DNA of 64,000 bases from Rallus limicola. Its lineage: Eukaryota; Chordata; Aves; Gruiformes; Rallidae. Numbering within the stretch: the first letter of the stretch is position 1; each line of letters starts with the position of its first letter. The DNA lies in the NCBI GenBank assembly GCA_022605955.1, contig JAKCOZ010000021.1, positions 13,938,161-14,002,160 of the forward strand, given 5' to 3'. Positions 14,331-30,734 of this stretch are shown here, piece after piece. A program made the translations under genes and the position numbers. Under the pieces are notes generated by a model. It did no database searches and had not been told where the DNA came from. It worked only from the letters and a program-made list of their open reading frames with translations.

Positions 14331-17300
14331 TTTGTAGATCCTGGCCTCCCTGCTGCTGAAGCCACGCTGTCCCAAATTGGTCCCACCACTCCTTTGCTCC
14401 TGAAGTGGAGGAGGATAATGCACATTTCTAGGGTGCCTGGCAGCATGTCCCTCCCCTGCCCGTGAGCAGCTCTCAAACCCTAGGTCTTACCATACCTCCC
14501 CACAAGCCATCCCACAGACTGGAGCAGCAGGGCCACCAGAAGCCCTCCAGCCCTGCACACCCCCACCAAACACCGAGCTTTTTCCCTCAAGCAGCTTTTC
14601 CCATATCCCCATTCCCGAGCGCGGTGCAGCACGAGCGGTGCACGGCCCAGCCCCGCGCAGGCCTCTCTCTCCCAGCCTCCCGCCATTACACTCCCTGATT
14701 TAACGGACGCTCTTTTATTCATCTAACAAGTTTATTCCTTTGTCAGGTGCGGCCCCACACCAGAGGCGGATACGCGGGGAGGAATTTATCGCTCTAACAG
14801 GTTTATTCTTCCAACAGCTATTCATTTATGCAGACTCCCCTCTATTTGGCATCCTCGTGCATAAGCGGAGGCAGGCGGGCAGCCCCCTGCACAGAGCGAG
14901 CCTGCATTGCCCTCCTGCGGCCGGCTGCTGGATCCGACCGCCCAGACATTAATCATAGCAGCAGGAGTGTAAAATTCAATTTTACCTCTCCATTCATTCT
15001 GAGATGAGTTGAAGGCCGGCCTTGTACATATAAACCACACTTTACTTCATCAGAGCCCTGGTAACAAATGGAGTGTCTTCTTCGGGGAGTTTAACCATCA
15101 AAAAACACCGCACCATTTAATTCCACGCGTGCCTAGGGTCAAAGAAGGAGCTCTTGGCATCAGCAAATGCTTCAGCCCTCAGCTGCGCAGTAAACTATGT
15201 TTTAGAGATTGTTCCTCAATACGAAATGATCAGTCCATTTATCTGCTAAAGCAGCCTGTCTCTTTGTTCAGTCTCCCAATATTTTTTCCGCTGACCTGAT
15301 CTGGACAATAAACCAGAGTCATCTTAAGATATTCACCGTTCAATTTGTTACTTGAGTGCCTCCGAGCCCAGCTGTCCCTGCTCTCAGCACCGCAGACTCC
15401 CCAGCCTTCACCATTAACCCCAGAGCCACGGCCAGGCTCCCCGACCCCGGTCCAGATCAGCCCCATGACACTGCCTGCTGTGCCCAGCTCGCAGGGGCAG
15501 GTCCTTCAGCTGCAGTAACCGCATGGTCTCAGCTACTGCTGTATCCCAAAGCCCCGGCAAGGTGTTCTGTCCAATGTCCCTCTCACACCAAGTATGCAGA
15601 TTGTCCTTGCAAAGGGATTTGGGTTTCACTCCCCAGGGAGCTGCTCTACAGAGCTGCAGCCTCACTCCTTTCCTGGGCTAGTGCTGCTCACCTGTAGCAA
15701 GAAGCAGCTGAGCTGTGCTCAGGGTGGGGCAGTGTGCCCCACTTTTCACCTTCCGTCTCTCTTAGAGGTAGCAAGTTCTACCACATTCAACTGAAGGGGA
15801 TAAAAGGGCTCTAAGTCTTGTGGTCTCCTAAGTAAATGCATCCTACATTGCACAATGGCTCAGGGTCAGCATTTACCCCTTATCTATCTCGTAATTTTGA
15901 CTGTTTTGCAGCAGTGTGGTGCTGAGGTCTCAAGAACTAAAGCCAGCAAGTCAGTGTCCTTCCAGCTCTTTGCACACTTACCAGCCAAGGTCAATGGAAG
16001 GGTGCAGCTATGTCCAACCCTGCAGAGGGGAATGTGACTTGTGCAGAGCTGTGTCACTGTTGGCTTCCCAACGGCCTCTGGGTTCTGGGTTTCCAGATTT
16101 GAAACTGGTTCACGTATGTCTACATCACCTGACTGTTAGAAACACAGTCCCAGGAGATTGTTCAGAGCACCACAAAGAACTGAGCTCCCACCAGGACCAT
16201 CACCTCACACTCGCTTTTCCCTGGCTACCTCTGGTGTGTTTTCCCTCTAAGCAAGCTGAATGCCACAAACTGTGTCCTCTTGCACCAAGAGTCCTTTTGC
16301 ACTGCATGGAAGATTAGACACCTATGCAAGGCTGTGGTGTCTGCTGCAGGAGCTGGGCATCCAGAAGTTAGACCCTGCAGATCCCTGACTCACGCCCAGA
16401 GCCCTTCCACACATGTAGCTGTAAATAACTAATGCAAGTTTACACTGCAGTGATGGAGGCGTTTAATCTTGAAAGACGTTAAGAGAGCATCCAAACCACT
16501 GAACCATACTTGCTGCTCAGACAAGAAGCTGCCTAGAAAAACTGCTCTTTATAATTATGAATTTTGACCCACTTGCCGTTTTTCCTTATGGATTTGCCAC
16601 GTGTTGCTCCACTCAGGAGTTCCACAGTGCCCACTCAGCTTTCCATGAGCACCAAGATTTTAAGAGCAACCTGCAGATAGCAGGAGCTTTCTCATCAGCT
16701 TCCCACCTCGATTGCATCCAACTGATGCTTCAGCCAAAGCAACACAGCCACACAGGAGCAGGCAACAAGCACTGAAAGCCTCAAATGCAGCGCTTTCATT
16801 TCATTATAAAGGCCCAGAGGGTTGGAGGGCTGGGGGTGCACAGCATGTGTGCTAAGCACAGCCTGGAGAGGGGAAGCTTAGGTGGCTCAGGGGGCCATAA
16901 CCTGACTCCCCCTTGTGAGTCTGTGTCTTTCTGCAGTGGAAAAACACAGGGGGAGAGACACGTGGCCAACTGCTTTCTGCCACTCCACTATAGCAGGAGA
17001 AGGGAGAGGTGGAAGATTTACTTTCTCTACTACTTTTCCTCCAGCCACCACTAAGGAGGAGTTAAAGGAAGCAAGCAACATAAATAAACCCAAAAATCTC
17101 AAAGTTGAAACAGGACAAAAAAGTGCAACTCAAATCAAGCATAACATTCAGAGATCAGTCAGGACTCAGACATCTCATATGTCAGCAACTGCTAATTCCA
17201 GCTTTCAAAAGAGGAGTTTTCTCTCAAACTGTTTCAGCTTTGGAGAGACAACTCCAAACACACAAACCCACTTGCCAAAAACATTCTTGCCTTCCAGAAA

Positions 17301-17433
17301 GCATCGTTATATCTGACAGATGCCACAGTCTCATACTGCCATAGGAGATAAAGTTTCATCTGTGTTTACACTTCAGTAAAACAAACTACAAGTGGTTTTA
17401 TCCTGTGAGAGACAAAGTCAACATCAAAATTCA
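14331..17433. other. Intergenic stretch with a candidate conserved non-coding element
   Basis: No gene is supported. From about 14,690 to 15,330 the sequence changes to unbiased composition with many homeobox and bHLH-like cores (TTTATT, ATTAAT, TCATTTATG, CAGGTG) and no repeat signature. That is the look of a developmental enhancer, but conservation cannot be tested from one sequence. The remainder is unremarkable. Confidence 0.4.
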
Positions 17434-17490
17434 GATCATAGAACATATTGAGTTGGAGGGGCCTGTAATGATCATCGAGTCCAATGTTCC
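17434..17490 (-). mobile_element. Old CR1 3' fragment
   Basis: ATCATAGAACATATTGAGTT, then GGAGGGGCCTGTAATGATCA and TCGAGTCCAATGTTCC, follow the reverse complement of the CR1 3' end with several mismatches. It appears to be a short, old, diverged piece. Its right boundary is uncertain. Confidence 0.6.
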
Positions 17491-18659
17491 AGTTCTTTCT
17501 GTCTCCAACCAAAACCCCATTCCAGAACAAAATTCTGGAAGGAGGAGGCTGATACACAATGTTTACCCTCTAATTCCTGTAAAAATACACAAACCAGCCC
17601 TCTCCAAAACAGTCCGGGGTCCCCCTGACCTTCCTGGAGGCATTTATCCCCTGAGAGCCCAGCTCAGGCAGACCTGGGATGGTTATCACATTCGTGCTGT
17701 ACCTGCCCTCACCACATACCCTGGTCAAAGCTCTGTTAAGCTCAGCTCAGCTCTTATCTCACTGCAACAGATGCAGGAATGTTGGTAAAGCTTAAAACAC
17801 CTGCCCTGTCAGAAATTATTACTGGCTTAGGTACAGGGGGTCCTGAAAAGCTTCCATACCCTCATGGGAGTGTCAGTCAAATGATTAAATGCTGAGTATT
17901 GGGTTCCAATGTATTTTGGCTTTCCTAGCCCCTGGGATCTCCTCCTATGATACATCTTGTCTTCATATTCCACTTGCCACTCTGACAACATGACCCTTAT
18001 ATAGCCTACAAACCACTTGGAGACAAAGGAACAAGAATTAAGAGGCACCTACAAAAAGCATGCAGATGGAGAAGAGCAGAACATGGAGCAGATCCAGAGC
18101 AGCAGCTGTTCTTACTACCTACGTACCTCCAGCCATCCTCCGACCATTGCTCCCTTCGTGCTTCACTGAATGGTGAGCATTTTCCATTCGGACCTCCTCC
18201 CTCATCTCCTGTGGTACAGCTCATCCTCAGGAGGCCTCCAAACAGCGCTTAAATGGAAAGCTGCAGAGATGAGTAACACTAGTGATGCACATATCTACTC
18301 ACGGTAACCCATGCAGTGTGGGTTACACACGGGCTCCTGTGCCACAGGGTTCACTCAACAACCAGCACCAGTGGGGACATTTTGAACAGTGACAGCCCAG
18401 GGCCAAAACTCAGCAGCTGCATCACTACAATTAACCCTGGGCAGCAGCCTGAAAACTGAGGGCATTCGTGGTGCCTATGGTGGGGTGTTACTGACACAGG
18501 AGCTCGGTATTGGAGCATCAATTGAACACCGGCTGTTTTCACACAGCTGGGGAAGAATCACCGAGTAAACGCGGCCTTTGCACCTTCAACACGTACACTG
18601 CATAGGGCACACACAACACCGCGGGGTGTGCTAGACTGTACCACACACTCGAGTCACAC
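17491..18659. other. Intergenic DNA between a CR1 fragment and the SRSF6 CpG island
   Basis: No gene, RNA or repeat is recognised. Composition shifts from AT-rich to CpG-rich towards 18,650. Confidence 0.5.
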
Positions 18660-19053
18660 ACGGAGGCTACTGAACAGCGCTACCACTACCGGCCGGCAGA
18701 GTTAAGAACGATGTATCAGCGCCCGCTTCACCACGAAGACGCCGCAAGGGGAAACCGGGACAGGGAGCCCGGCAGCTTCGGGGGGCATTTCCCGCGAGGG
18801 ACGGCGCTCCCTGGGCTTCCCAGCCGGAGAGGGACCCGCCAGGCGCCGCGCAAGCGGAGCTTTCCGAGCCCAGGCTTGGCTCTGATCGGCCCCAGGCCAC
18901 TCAGGCCCGTCCTGGGTGTCATGGGCCCCGGCCGCGGCTGACTGACCGAGCCAGACCTCAAAGAGCTGGAGAGCCGCGGCGGGGCTGAAGACCGCGGGGA
19001 AGGGAAGGGCCGGACCACGCCAGACCGGACTCGCCTGCCAAACACCCGCCACG

Positions 19054-19063
19054 GCGCACGCGC
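19054..19063. promoter_or_regulatory. NRF1-like site
   Basis: GCGCACGCGC matches the NRF1 half-site arrangement (GCGCAYGCGC). It lies about 235 bp upstream of the SRSF6 TATA box, within the CpG island. Confidence 0.5.
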
Positions 19064-19158
19064 AGAGCGCCACATCCCGCCCCAACCGCCAGAGCCCGCC
19101 GAGACTCAACGCACGCGCAGCGCCGGCTGCCGCCTCGCGAGCTTAAGAGCGGTGCCCC

Positions 19159-19168
19159 GCGCATGCGC
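19159..19168. promoter_or_regulatory. NRF1 palindrome
   Basis: GCGCATGCGC is the perfect NRF1 core palindrome, about 50 bp upstream of the CRE. NRF1 sites are typical of growth-related CpG-island promoters. Confidence 0.6.
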
Positions 19169-19216
19169 TTGACCACGCTGCCCTTTTCTCTCCACCGCCT
19201 GCTCACGGGAGCATGA

Positions 19217-19224
19217 TGACGTCA
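19217..19224. promoter_or_regulatory. Consensus cAMP response element (CREB/ATF site)
   Basis: A perfect TGACGTCA palindrome lies 64 bp upstream of the TATA box of SRSF6, at the spacing expected of a functional proximal CRE. It suggests CREB/ATF-family input to SRSF6 transcription. Occupancy is inferred, not shown. Confidence 0.65.
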
Positions 19225-19287
19225 ACACCGTGTTCCCCTTCCCCTCCCGTCTGCGCCGTAACGTCCGCACCAGGCCCCGCCCCTCAC

Positions 19288-19294
19288 TATAAAA
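19288..19294 (+). promoter_or_regulatory. TATA box of SRSF6
   Basis: TATAAAA inside CCCCTCACTATAAAACTGG lies 184 bp upstream of the start codon. It predicts transcription starting near 19,315-19,325, close to the GCGCCATTGTGCTGCGG sequence. A TATA box inside a strong CpG island is a minority arrangement but is known for SR-protein genes. Confidence 0.7.
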
Positions 19295-19471
19295 CTGGCG
19301 ACGGGCGGCGGGCGCCATTGTGCTGCGGAGCAGGCCGCGGCTGAGGCAGCGTGCGGGCCTGGCAGCGCTGCTCCCCTCTCGCGCTTCTTTTTTTCTCTCT
19401 CTTCTCTCTTTTCCTCTTCCCCTTTCTCTTTCTCTCTCCTTTCCCTCCCCTTTCCCCTCTCCGCCGCGGAC

Positions 19472-23007
<3,536 letters not shown>

Positions 23008-23900
23008 GACTAGAACTCTCCTCTTACATTGCACACTATTGCGGAACATTTTCCTACTTGTCAGGCCATTAGTGTTATGTTAGTACTTCAGAAGTTGGTT
23101 TTTTTTCTCTTGCAGGAGTGAATGGCCTAAGAAGTAAGTAATGAGGCATAAAGGTTTAATTTGTATCCCAAATTTGAAAATACAAGATCGGATGGTGGTA
23201 CAAAGCAGGAGAAGTCCCCCTTTTGTAGAAATTCAGCTAAAAGTTTGATTTTATAGCATTTCTGCAGGAGTAACTTAACTACTCGTAAGTTCAAAATGGG
23301 TTTTATATTAAAAATAAAGTGAGTATAAACAGGCTTAATTCTGGGCTTTTTTGAAAGTATAATTTTTTCCTATTTTTTTTCATGGTTTTAGAACTATGGG
23401 TATCATTAGCTTAATAGGCTACAGCTTGCTACCAAAGGCAGAATTGCCTTGCTGTGGGCAGGTCAGATAACTCTCTGGTTTATCTTCATTTGTGGAAGCA
23501 GGCTGCAAGCTATATAAACTGGTAACAATGCTAAGAAGATTTTTAGACCAGCAATAAACTCAAGTTGGAGCGTTTGTGCTGTATCTTAACTTGCCAAAAG
23601 AACATTCCCCCTATACTGTGACTGTATTAAAGGTAATAAAGGTACTCTGGAACCTGTGTCGTACAGTATTGCTGAAAAATCCTGTGGCTCAAACTTGAAA
23701 GAATGAAAGCTTTTCTGACCTTTTTTTTTTTTTCTTGAATAGCAAGTGTCACTCAGTTGTTGGGCACTAAGGTGTCTCTTGGATGTGGCCTGAGTCACTA
23801 GCATGTTGTATGGTTTGTCAGCCTCTAAACACCTATTGGATATGAAAACTAGTTAAATAAAACTGTCTTCCCTCCCTTTTGACTCATTTATGTTAACATT
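23008..23900 (+). other. SRSF6 3' UTR with several poly(A) signals
   Basis: After the stop codon the AT-rich sequence contains AATAAA-type signals near 23,313, 23,553, 23,635 and 23,856. The last is followed by a T-rich stretch and is a plausible main 3' end. The signals predict alternative polyadenylation isoforms. Confidence 0.55.
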
Positions 23901-26900
23901 TTGCTTCGGACTAGGAGAACTATAATCCTGTTGTGTGTTAAGTCTGAATTTTATTGGAACTGTAATCTCTTTGAGCTAGAGTTCTAGTCTTAACAAAGGC
24001 TTTGCTAAACCACAGTTGCCAATTGACTTAAATTGTGGAATAGGACTCATCCCAAAAATTCCCCTTTATAGCTAAATTGATTTTTGTAACATGCAATAGC
24101 AAACGTTAGAACTGCCTTGTACTCTTTATACAAATGTGTAGTTTGACTTGTATAAAATTAAATTGGTGACTCAAACTCTTGTGTTTATTGCAGTGTAATG
24201 GGATCCTTTTTCTGTCTCATGCTGGGGAAATCACAATTTATCCCACTTAACCTCTTTTGCTGGAGTAACTTCTTTGTTTTAGTGAGAGACTTGAGAGCTC
24301 TCGAAATGCACTTGGTGGTGTGTGTGAGACCAGCTAGCCAACCAAGCACCGGTTGTCCCAATCCGTTCTCCTTCCTTCAAGCATGACAGGATGTGGAAGC
24401 AGCACCTCTGGTCAGTCTGTGCAGATGACTTGGATCAGGTGTGGGGAGCACGTTGTGTGTTTCAAATGCGACTTGCTGCCAACTTTTCTTCCCTGGAATT
24501 GCTTTATGACCTAAACAGTTCTCTTGGAAGTTAAAAATCACTTTCTTGCCGTTTCCTGATGATACCTAGAAAGTGAGATCCTTTGCCTGTTGCAGCCAAG
24601 CTAGCGCAAGGAGGGACCCCAAGATGAGTAAAGATGTGCCTCAGCAGCTCATGTTCCTCAAGGAGCCTGAATGGAAGTAATTATGTAGCTTGTGTTGCTG
24701 TAAGGTGGGGTTACTCTTGCTTTTGTACCATATGCTTTCCCAGGCATGAAAAAGCAACTCAGAAGCCAAGCTGAGATTCCCTGTGACTGTATAACCATGG
24801 GGTCATATGGGTACTTCTGGCTTGGCTGTTCAGTGCTGTTGGTACTGAAGTTTTATTCTCTGCACTTTGAATGAGATGACTCCTATGTTAACAAAATAGG
24901 AACTCTGAATTTAGTTGGTGTAGATGAAGTGTTGAAGTTGCTTTAGTTAAGGTGTGTTTTAGAATGACTAGAATAATAACCTGTGGTGTAGTTCTGGTGG
25001 CTGCAGGTAATACCTTCTCCACATTGGAGCTGATGTGGGTAATACTGGGGCCCTCTCCAGAAGTCAGACTGCAAGAACAGTTTCGTGCAGGCTTACAGCC
25101 CAACGCTTCCCCTATGGAAATAACCTCCCTTAAAGCTTGACACAGAAGCATTCTGCCCCCTTGATTTTATTTATGCTGATGTTGGAGTAGGTCAGGCTTC
25201 ATGGAGATCTGCTCTGCCCCTGATCAGCCTCTGGGCATCTCAGTAACATGCGTGTTGCGCTCCTGCAAACAAGAATTGAGCTTCAAGCTCAGTAGAAAAT
25301 GTCTGTATGCATCTTTTCAGTGTCTGTGTTAGATGTTACTAGTACCTGCAAGCAGAAAATCGTTAAAGCTTGTCCCCAGAGCTGACCTCCAGTGCCAGTG
25401 TGAAAGTGTCTTGGCCTTATGGTGGCTGTTAGCACCCCGACCTTGGCTAGCAGTGCCTAGTGATGACTTTTGCAGACGATCTTCTTTCTGAAATGAGGTG
25501 GTTATGATAACTGTTATGTTTGATATCATCTTGATTCATTAATTACTTACAGGGAGAGCACAGATTGGACTTAACAGTCTTGCCCTTAATATAGCAGAGA
25601 TTTCTCTCTGCTCCTGGAGCTACATGCAATATCTCCCTTGGCTGCTTCGCCAGAGAAACTGCACCTTCACTGTGCAAATGAGCAGGGATTGCTTAGCAGG
25701 ACCTGCCTCCTTTTGCATTTGTTTTCTTGGGAAAGCTAGTAGGATTTCAGTAGTGCCAGATACCAAACAGTTGGCACAGGGCTTGTGAACTCCTTGAAGA
25801 AGCTACCACCAAAACCCAAACACCATAATCCTGGCTCTGTCAGCAGTGGTTCTGTAGGAGTGGAAACCGTCTGGTGTTTATTTGTGATCACCAGTGTGAT
25901 TATTACTGAGAGCTCTCATGTGTTTTATAGAAGAGTCAAGTCTCTTAAAACTTCATAGATACAGTGAAAGACCCTAAAAGACTTGCTGCAGCTGCAAACA
26001 GAGGGAATTGTTTCTTTTGCATTGGTCTGCAGTAGTAGCAAAGCCATATGACCTTACTCATTTTTTAACTGAGCCATCTTTTCAGGGATGTGCATTAGGC
26101 ATCCTGACTATTTACTGCATTTGGTATATCACCTATTTCTTCTTAAGTGAGAAACATGCTGCCTTACGAAGTGTAGAGTACAGGATTGATTTGAGATCCT
26201 ACAGCAACTTGTGAGGAAGAAATCAACACTGTTAAGTGAAACTGAAAATCTGGGGCTGTACTTGGAGTCTGCTCCTCACCTTTTCCTGCATTTAAAAAGC
26301 CTCCCTCCCTGTATTTTGGTGTTAGACAATTGCAAGTTCTGTCAATACATGATTGGTGTGAAATACCTGCTTTAAAGTTAGATGGTGAAACCATTCTACC
26401 CTTGGAAGTGAATCTTCCTTGCATCCTTTCCCTTGGACAGCAGTGACATAGGTGTGCACAAAAGAGGAAATCTGGTGTCAAACAAAACTCATTCTTGCTC
26501 AAGAGTTTCTGGGTGACCCCTCATTTGTGTGCTTTGAACTTAATCTCCTTCACTGCCCATGTCAGGAGGTCATAAAATTCTTTTTCCCAGCTCAAGGTGT
26601 TTTCTTCCACACTTTGGTGTCTAGCCTCAGTGCTTTGCTGGCAAAGGGAACAAATCACTAATGCACCTGGTCTGGTATGGAAGCAAGCTGGAAAATGGGA
26701 TTATTCCTGGTCTAGGTAGGTGATGGTTTGGAAGTATGAGGTGAGGAGGGTCTTTAGGGTTTGGGGGACTGTGGTGAAGTTAGGAAAGTAATTTGATTGT
26801 CCCCAAACCCAGTGGAGGGGGTGGATTGATAGATATTTGCTTCCTTTGATGTCATGGCTCAGAAAGGCTTTGACCCAGCCTTTATATCCACAGCACATGG

Positions 26901-28757
26901 TTTTCAGGTGCTGGCAATGCTACTACTGAGGGTCCCTGTACCACCATGGAAAGGAATGCAGCATGCTTCAATGGGCAGGTTTAGGCCTGTTTCCTGCAGG
27001 TGTTAGAAATCACTGAGCAGGACAAAGTGCAATGATTTAAAGCACTGCTGTGACAAACCACTGTTTGGAATGGCCATTTACTTCACCAACAGGAAACAAG
27101 TGCAGTATCTTGGCTTGCTTTAAGGAAGAGCACAACTTTAGTGTTTGATGTACACCAAAATGAGCATCACACCAAGCAATATTGCTGTGGTTTTTTGCAC
27201 ACTTTGTAATGTCTGTTTAATGTGAATAAGAACGTGTTACTTTAGAGGGTGAGAAGCCAAACTGATCCAAGTACTGCTTTGTGTAGTGGCAGCTGTTAAC
27301 AGTTGAAGAGTTCTCACTCTCTTCTTGGGATTGTGTCTGTTAACATGACCAGCCTGTTTCCCCCCCCCATGTTTTGTGGTTAGGTGGAAAGAATCAACTA
27401 GCAGAACAGGGGCTCTTCACTCTCAAAGTTTCTTCACACATGATTATTTTTGCTAAGAGTGTATGTAGATGTTAGAGAGAAAGTTCCAGTTGTTTCAGAA
27501 TCCAATAAAAATTGAAATAAACTGCTCTGAAGTTGCTTGTGAATGTCATCTTAAGCTGGTTGGATGAACGTAGGTGTGCTCCTGTCCAAGAAGGAAGGGC
27601 TCACAGCAGTCACTGTGATCCCTACCACTGAAAAGGGAGCAGCAGTAGGTTGATGGCTACAGCTAAGGCATGCTTCAGGGTGTACTTCACAGCTTCTCTA
27701 CTTCCTAACTCAAGTTTTGAATGTGACTCTGGGTGGTTCTCAAGGGCAACGTCCTTCTCCTCACAGAAAGTGACTTGTACAGGGTGGGTCTGCTTTAATT
27801 TAGAATATCTCAAAGAATTACTTTTTTAAGAATTAGTCTTACTCATTTTAAAAGCAAATACTTATGTATTGCTGCAATGTTTTCCCTTTGGGTGTGAACT
27901 GAGTATGGTGATTTCGGTCCTAAATACAGAAAATAACAAAGGGAAAATTCTCTGGGAGGTGCTGGGGGTGGAGATGACTGGAAGATGCAGCCCATGCTCT
28001 TGTGTGGATGGAGGTTGAGGAGAGAATTACTGGTGTGTGCAGCCCCTGGAACAGATTATCCTCTCAATGTGAAGAACAGTTAGTGCCAGGAGGTCAGTAG
28101 GTGTTAAACAGATCCCATCTCCTCTGCTTGGTGCAATCACAATGTTGAGTTTCACCCAGTGGATCCTCTGGTCAAAGAGCAACACTTCTCCTGGAAGTGG
28201 GGAAGTGCAAAAACCCTTCCCTGTGCACTGTTTGTGATCCCTGTTCTGCTCGTGTCTGCTGTCAGCTTTTCTGCTCAGCACCACTGTGAGAGGAAAATAA
28301 CAGCACAGAGTCTCTGGTGATGGCAGCAGCACAACAGTGATGCTGTACAATTAACCTAGGGGGAAATGGTGCAGTGGCACCTGCTGGTCTGCTCAACTCC
28401 AGTATGAGTATGCCACTTGGCATGGAGGAAGTGCTGGCAGTAACTGGGGAGACAAGAGAAAACATTTGGGAGAGCCTCTTCCCTCACTGGGTCTGCTTGT
28501 TGACAAGTAAAAATTGCTGCTGTGAGGTGAAAGCATGGTCTACCATTTCCCAGGTGGAAACCCATACATAGGTGTCCCCTGTGTATGTTTGACAACTCAG
28601 AGCAGAACTGGTTTGCAGTTCTCTGTACAGAGCACCTCCCAAAAAGCATGAAGTTGGGGCACAGCGTTGCTGTGACTTGCCCAGTGGGAGCAAAAGCTCC
28701 AGTTGCCAGTTTGTACTTCAAACCTGCTCTAGTTGCTTCATGGTTTGTGAAGTAGCT
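23901..28757. other. Distal 3' UTR or intergenic DNA between SRSF6 and the CR1 pair
   Basis: No coding exon is recognised. A cluster of AATAAA signals at 27,504-27,521 could mark a much more distal SRSF6 end or an independent non-coding transcript. Apart from short homopolymers the stretch shows no repeat family I can name. Confidence 0.4.
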
Positions 28758-29006
28758 GGTGACAGGACAGGGAGAAAGAGTCTGAAGTTGTGTCAGGGGA
28801 AGTTTAGGCTGGATATTAGGAACAATTTCTTTACTGAAAGGGCTGTCAGATATTGGCACAGGCTGCCCAGTGAGGTGGTTGAGTTACCATCCCTGGAGGG
28901 GTTTAAAAGAAGAGTAGATATTGTATTTGGTGAAATGGTCTAGTGTTGGACCTAGTAGGGCTGGGTAGATGGTTGGACTCAATGATCTTGAAGGTCTATG
29001 ATTCTA
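28758..29006 (+). mobile_element. CR1 non-LTR retrotransposon 3' fragment
   Basis: Landmarks in order are GACAGGACAGGGAGAAAG, GGAAGTTTAGGCTGGATATT, GGCACAGGCTGCCCAGTGAG, CATCCCTGGAGGGGTTTAAA, TTGGACTCAATGATCTTGAA and a TCTATGATTCT 3' end. The copy is plus strand, 5'-truncated, and has lost a short internal piece near its left end compared with typical CR1. Confidence 0.93.
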
Positions 29007-29275
29007 AACCTCTGTCAGTGTGTTGAGTGAAATGAGCAGGTGAGGACAGGAATGGCAGCCACAGCCACCCACAGGTGCTGCCATCCTGTGCACAGTAGCA
29101 TGTGTGAGGATGGAGCCTGGCCTAGCATGTCCCAGAGCATCTCTGGGCAACACAGCCCTGCTGCCAGTCTGCAGTAATTAGGTCTAGTGCTATTAAGAGC
29201 ACAGCAAAGTCTGATAAGCCATGTCAGAACAAATTTAATAAAAGCATTACTGAGAGCCAAGTTTAAATAAAAGTT

Positions 29276-29826
29276 CATAGAATCACAGAGTATCTCAAGT
29301 TGGGAGGGATCCATAAGGGTCATTGAGCCCAGCTCCCTGCTCCTTGCAGGACAACCTAAAACTATACAATCTGACTAAGAGCATTGTCCAGACTCTCCTT
29401 AGTTTCTGACTGCCTTGGTACCATGACCATGGGAGCCTGTTCCAGGGACCGACCACCCTTCTCAGTGTAGAACCTTTTCCTAATGTCCCGTCTGAACTTC
29501 TGACGCAGCTTCACTCATTTCCTCGTGTCATTGTCCTATCGCTGGTGACCAGCGAGGGGAGCTCAGCATCTCCTCTCTTCCACCCCCCATTGAGCAAGGT
29601 GCAGGCTGCGAGGAGGGCACCCTCAGCCTTCTCTCCTCCGAGCTGAAGAAGCCAAGTGACCCCTGAGAAGTCTTGCTCTCGAGACATCCCACCACCTCAG
29701 CGCTCCTCCTCTGGATGCACACCAACAGTCCAATGTCCTTTGTGTCCTGAGGTGCCCAAACCTCCCTCAGGACTCAGTGGTGGGCCTCCACCAGAGCAGT
29801 GGAGACTTTCAGGACCTGATCACTTC
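29276..29826 (-). mobile_element. CR1 non-LTR retrotransposon, longer 3' fragment
   Basis: The reverse-complement CR1 3' end (CATAGAATCACAGAG) lies at the left border. It is followed by the CR1 3'-region landmarks CCTTTTCCTAATGTCC, CAGCGAGGGGAGCTCAGC and GAGGTGCCCAAAC. About 550 bp are preserved on the minus strand, the longest non-RT CR1 piece in the window. It lies tail-to-tail with the plus-strand copy ending at 29,006. Confidence 0.9.
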
Positions 29827-30359
29827 AGCAAAGTCTTGGACATCATTTTATTTAATGTATTAAAAATTTCAGAGTACAAAGCTCAAGGTGATAAAAACCC
29901 AGCAGATACTCACACTATAAGGAAAGAACTTATTTCTGCACTCCCTGAAGCAGGCATGATCATCCCTTGCCCTGTGTTGGGCAAGGCAGGAGCTGACCTG
30001 CAGCATGAGCAGGTAGCCACCTCTTCCTAGGCAGCCCAGAGGCCATCCAGTACCATCCTCAGCAGCTTTTTGTGCATTTTGGTCTTTGTGCTCCCAGCCT
30101 TTGTTTCTTACACTTCACTGTGTGCCTAAAAGGCCCACACATCTCTTGGGCAGCCATCAAACACCAAAGGGATGGGCAGGCAACTGCCCAGGACTTTGCC
30201 CAGGGCACTTGGGCAGCGTAACACAAAAGTTCCAGCCAACTAGTTGGAGCAATCCTTTTGCCTCCCAGCGATCTTGGGGATCTTGAGTTAATGTTCAGTT
30301 TATTCTCCTGTGGTGGGAGGCTGAGGTTCTCCTGCCCAGCTTGGGCCACCCTTGCCTGG
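29827..30359. other. Unannotated spacer before the L3MBTL1 CpG island
   Basis: Unique-looking sequence with no recognised gene or repeat. Confidence 0.4.
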
Positions 30360-30734
30360 GTCAGACAGGACCCGAGGCACCCGGTTTGGTGTCTGGGACC
30401 TCTCGGCTCCAGCTGGGAGCAGGACTCGGCACCGCCGTGCTGCAGCCCCACGGCCATCAGGCTGGCACGGGCGACTTGGAGAAGAAGCAGCTCCCGGCTT
30501 CCATGGGTCCCGCCTGACCCAAGAGAGAGACCGGAGCCTTCTCCGGCAGCTCGGAGCTCCGGGCCAGGTGAGGGTGGGGGCGCCGGGAGCCCGCAGCGCA
30601 TCACCGGCCGTAAGGCTCCCAGTGCCAGCCCCGGGCTCCCCGGCACCGAGCGGCTCCGCGCCCGGCCCGGCCGTGGGAAGGGGCGGAGGGCCACGGGGGT
30701 GTGTGTGGGGGCCCGGCCCGGCCCGGTCCGGCCC

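Noticed and set aside
15916..16317. 133-aa plus-strand frame upstream of SRSF6
   Set aside because: Composition and the lack of any motif or flanking splice signals suggest chance.
1..18600. PTPRT exons expected from human synteny
   Set aside because: No frame resembled a receptor tyrosine phosphatase, MAM or fibronectin exon; the human gap between PTPRT and SRSF6 is also large.
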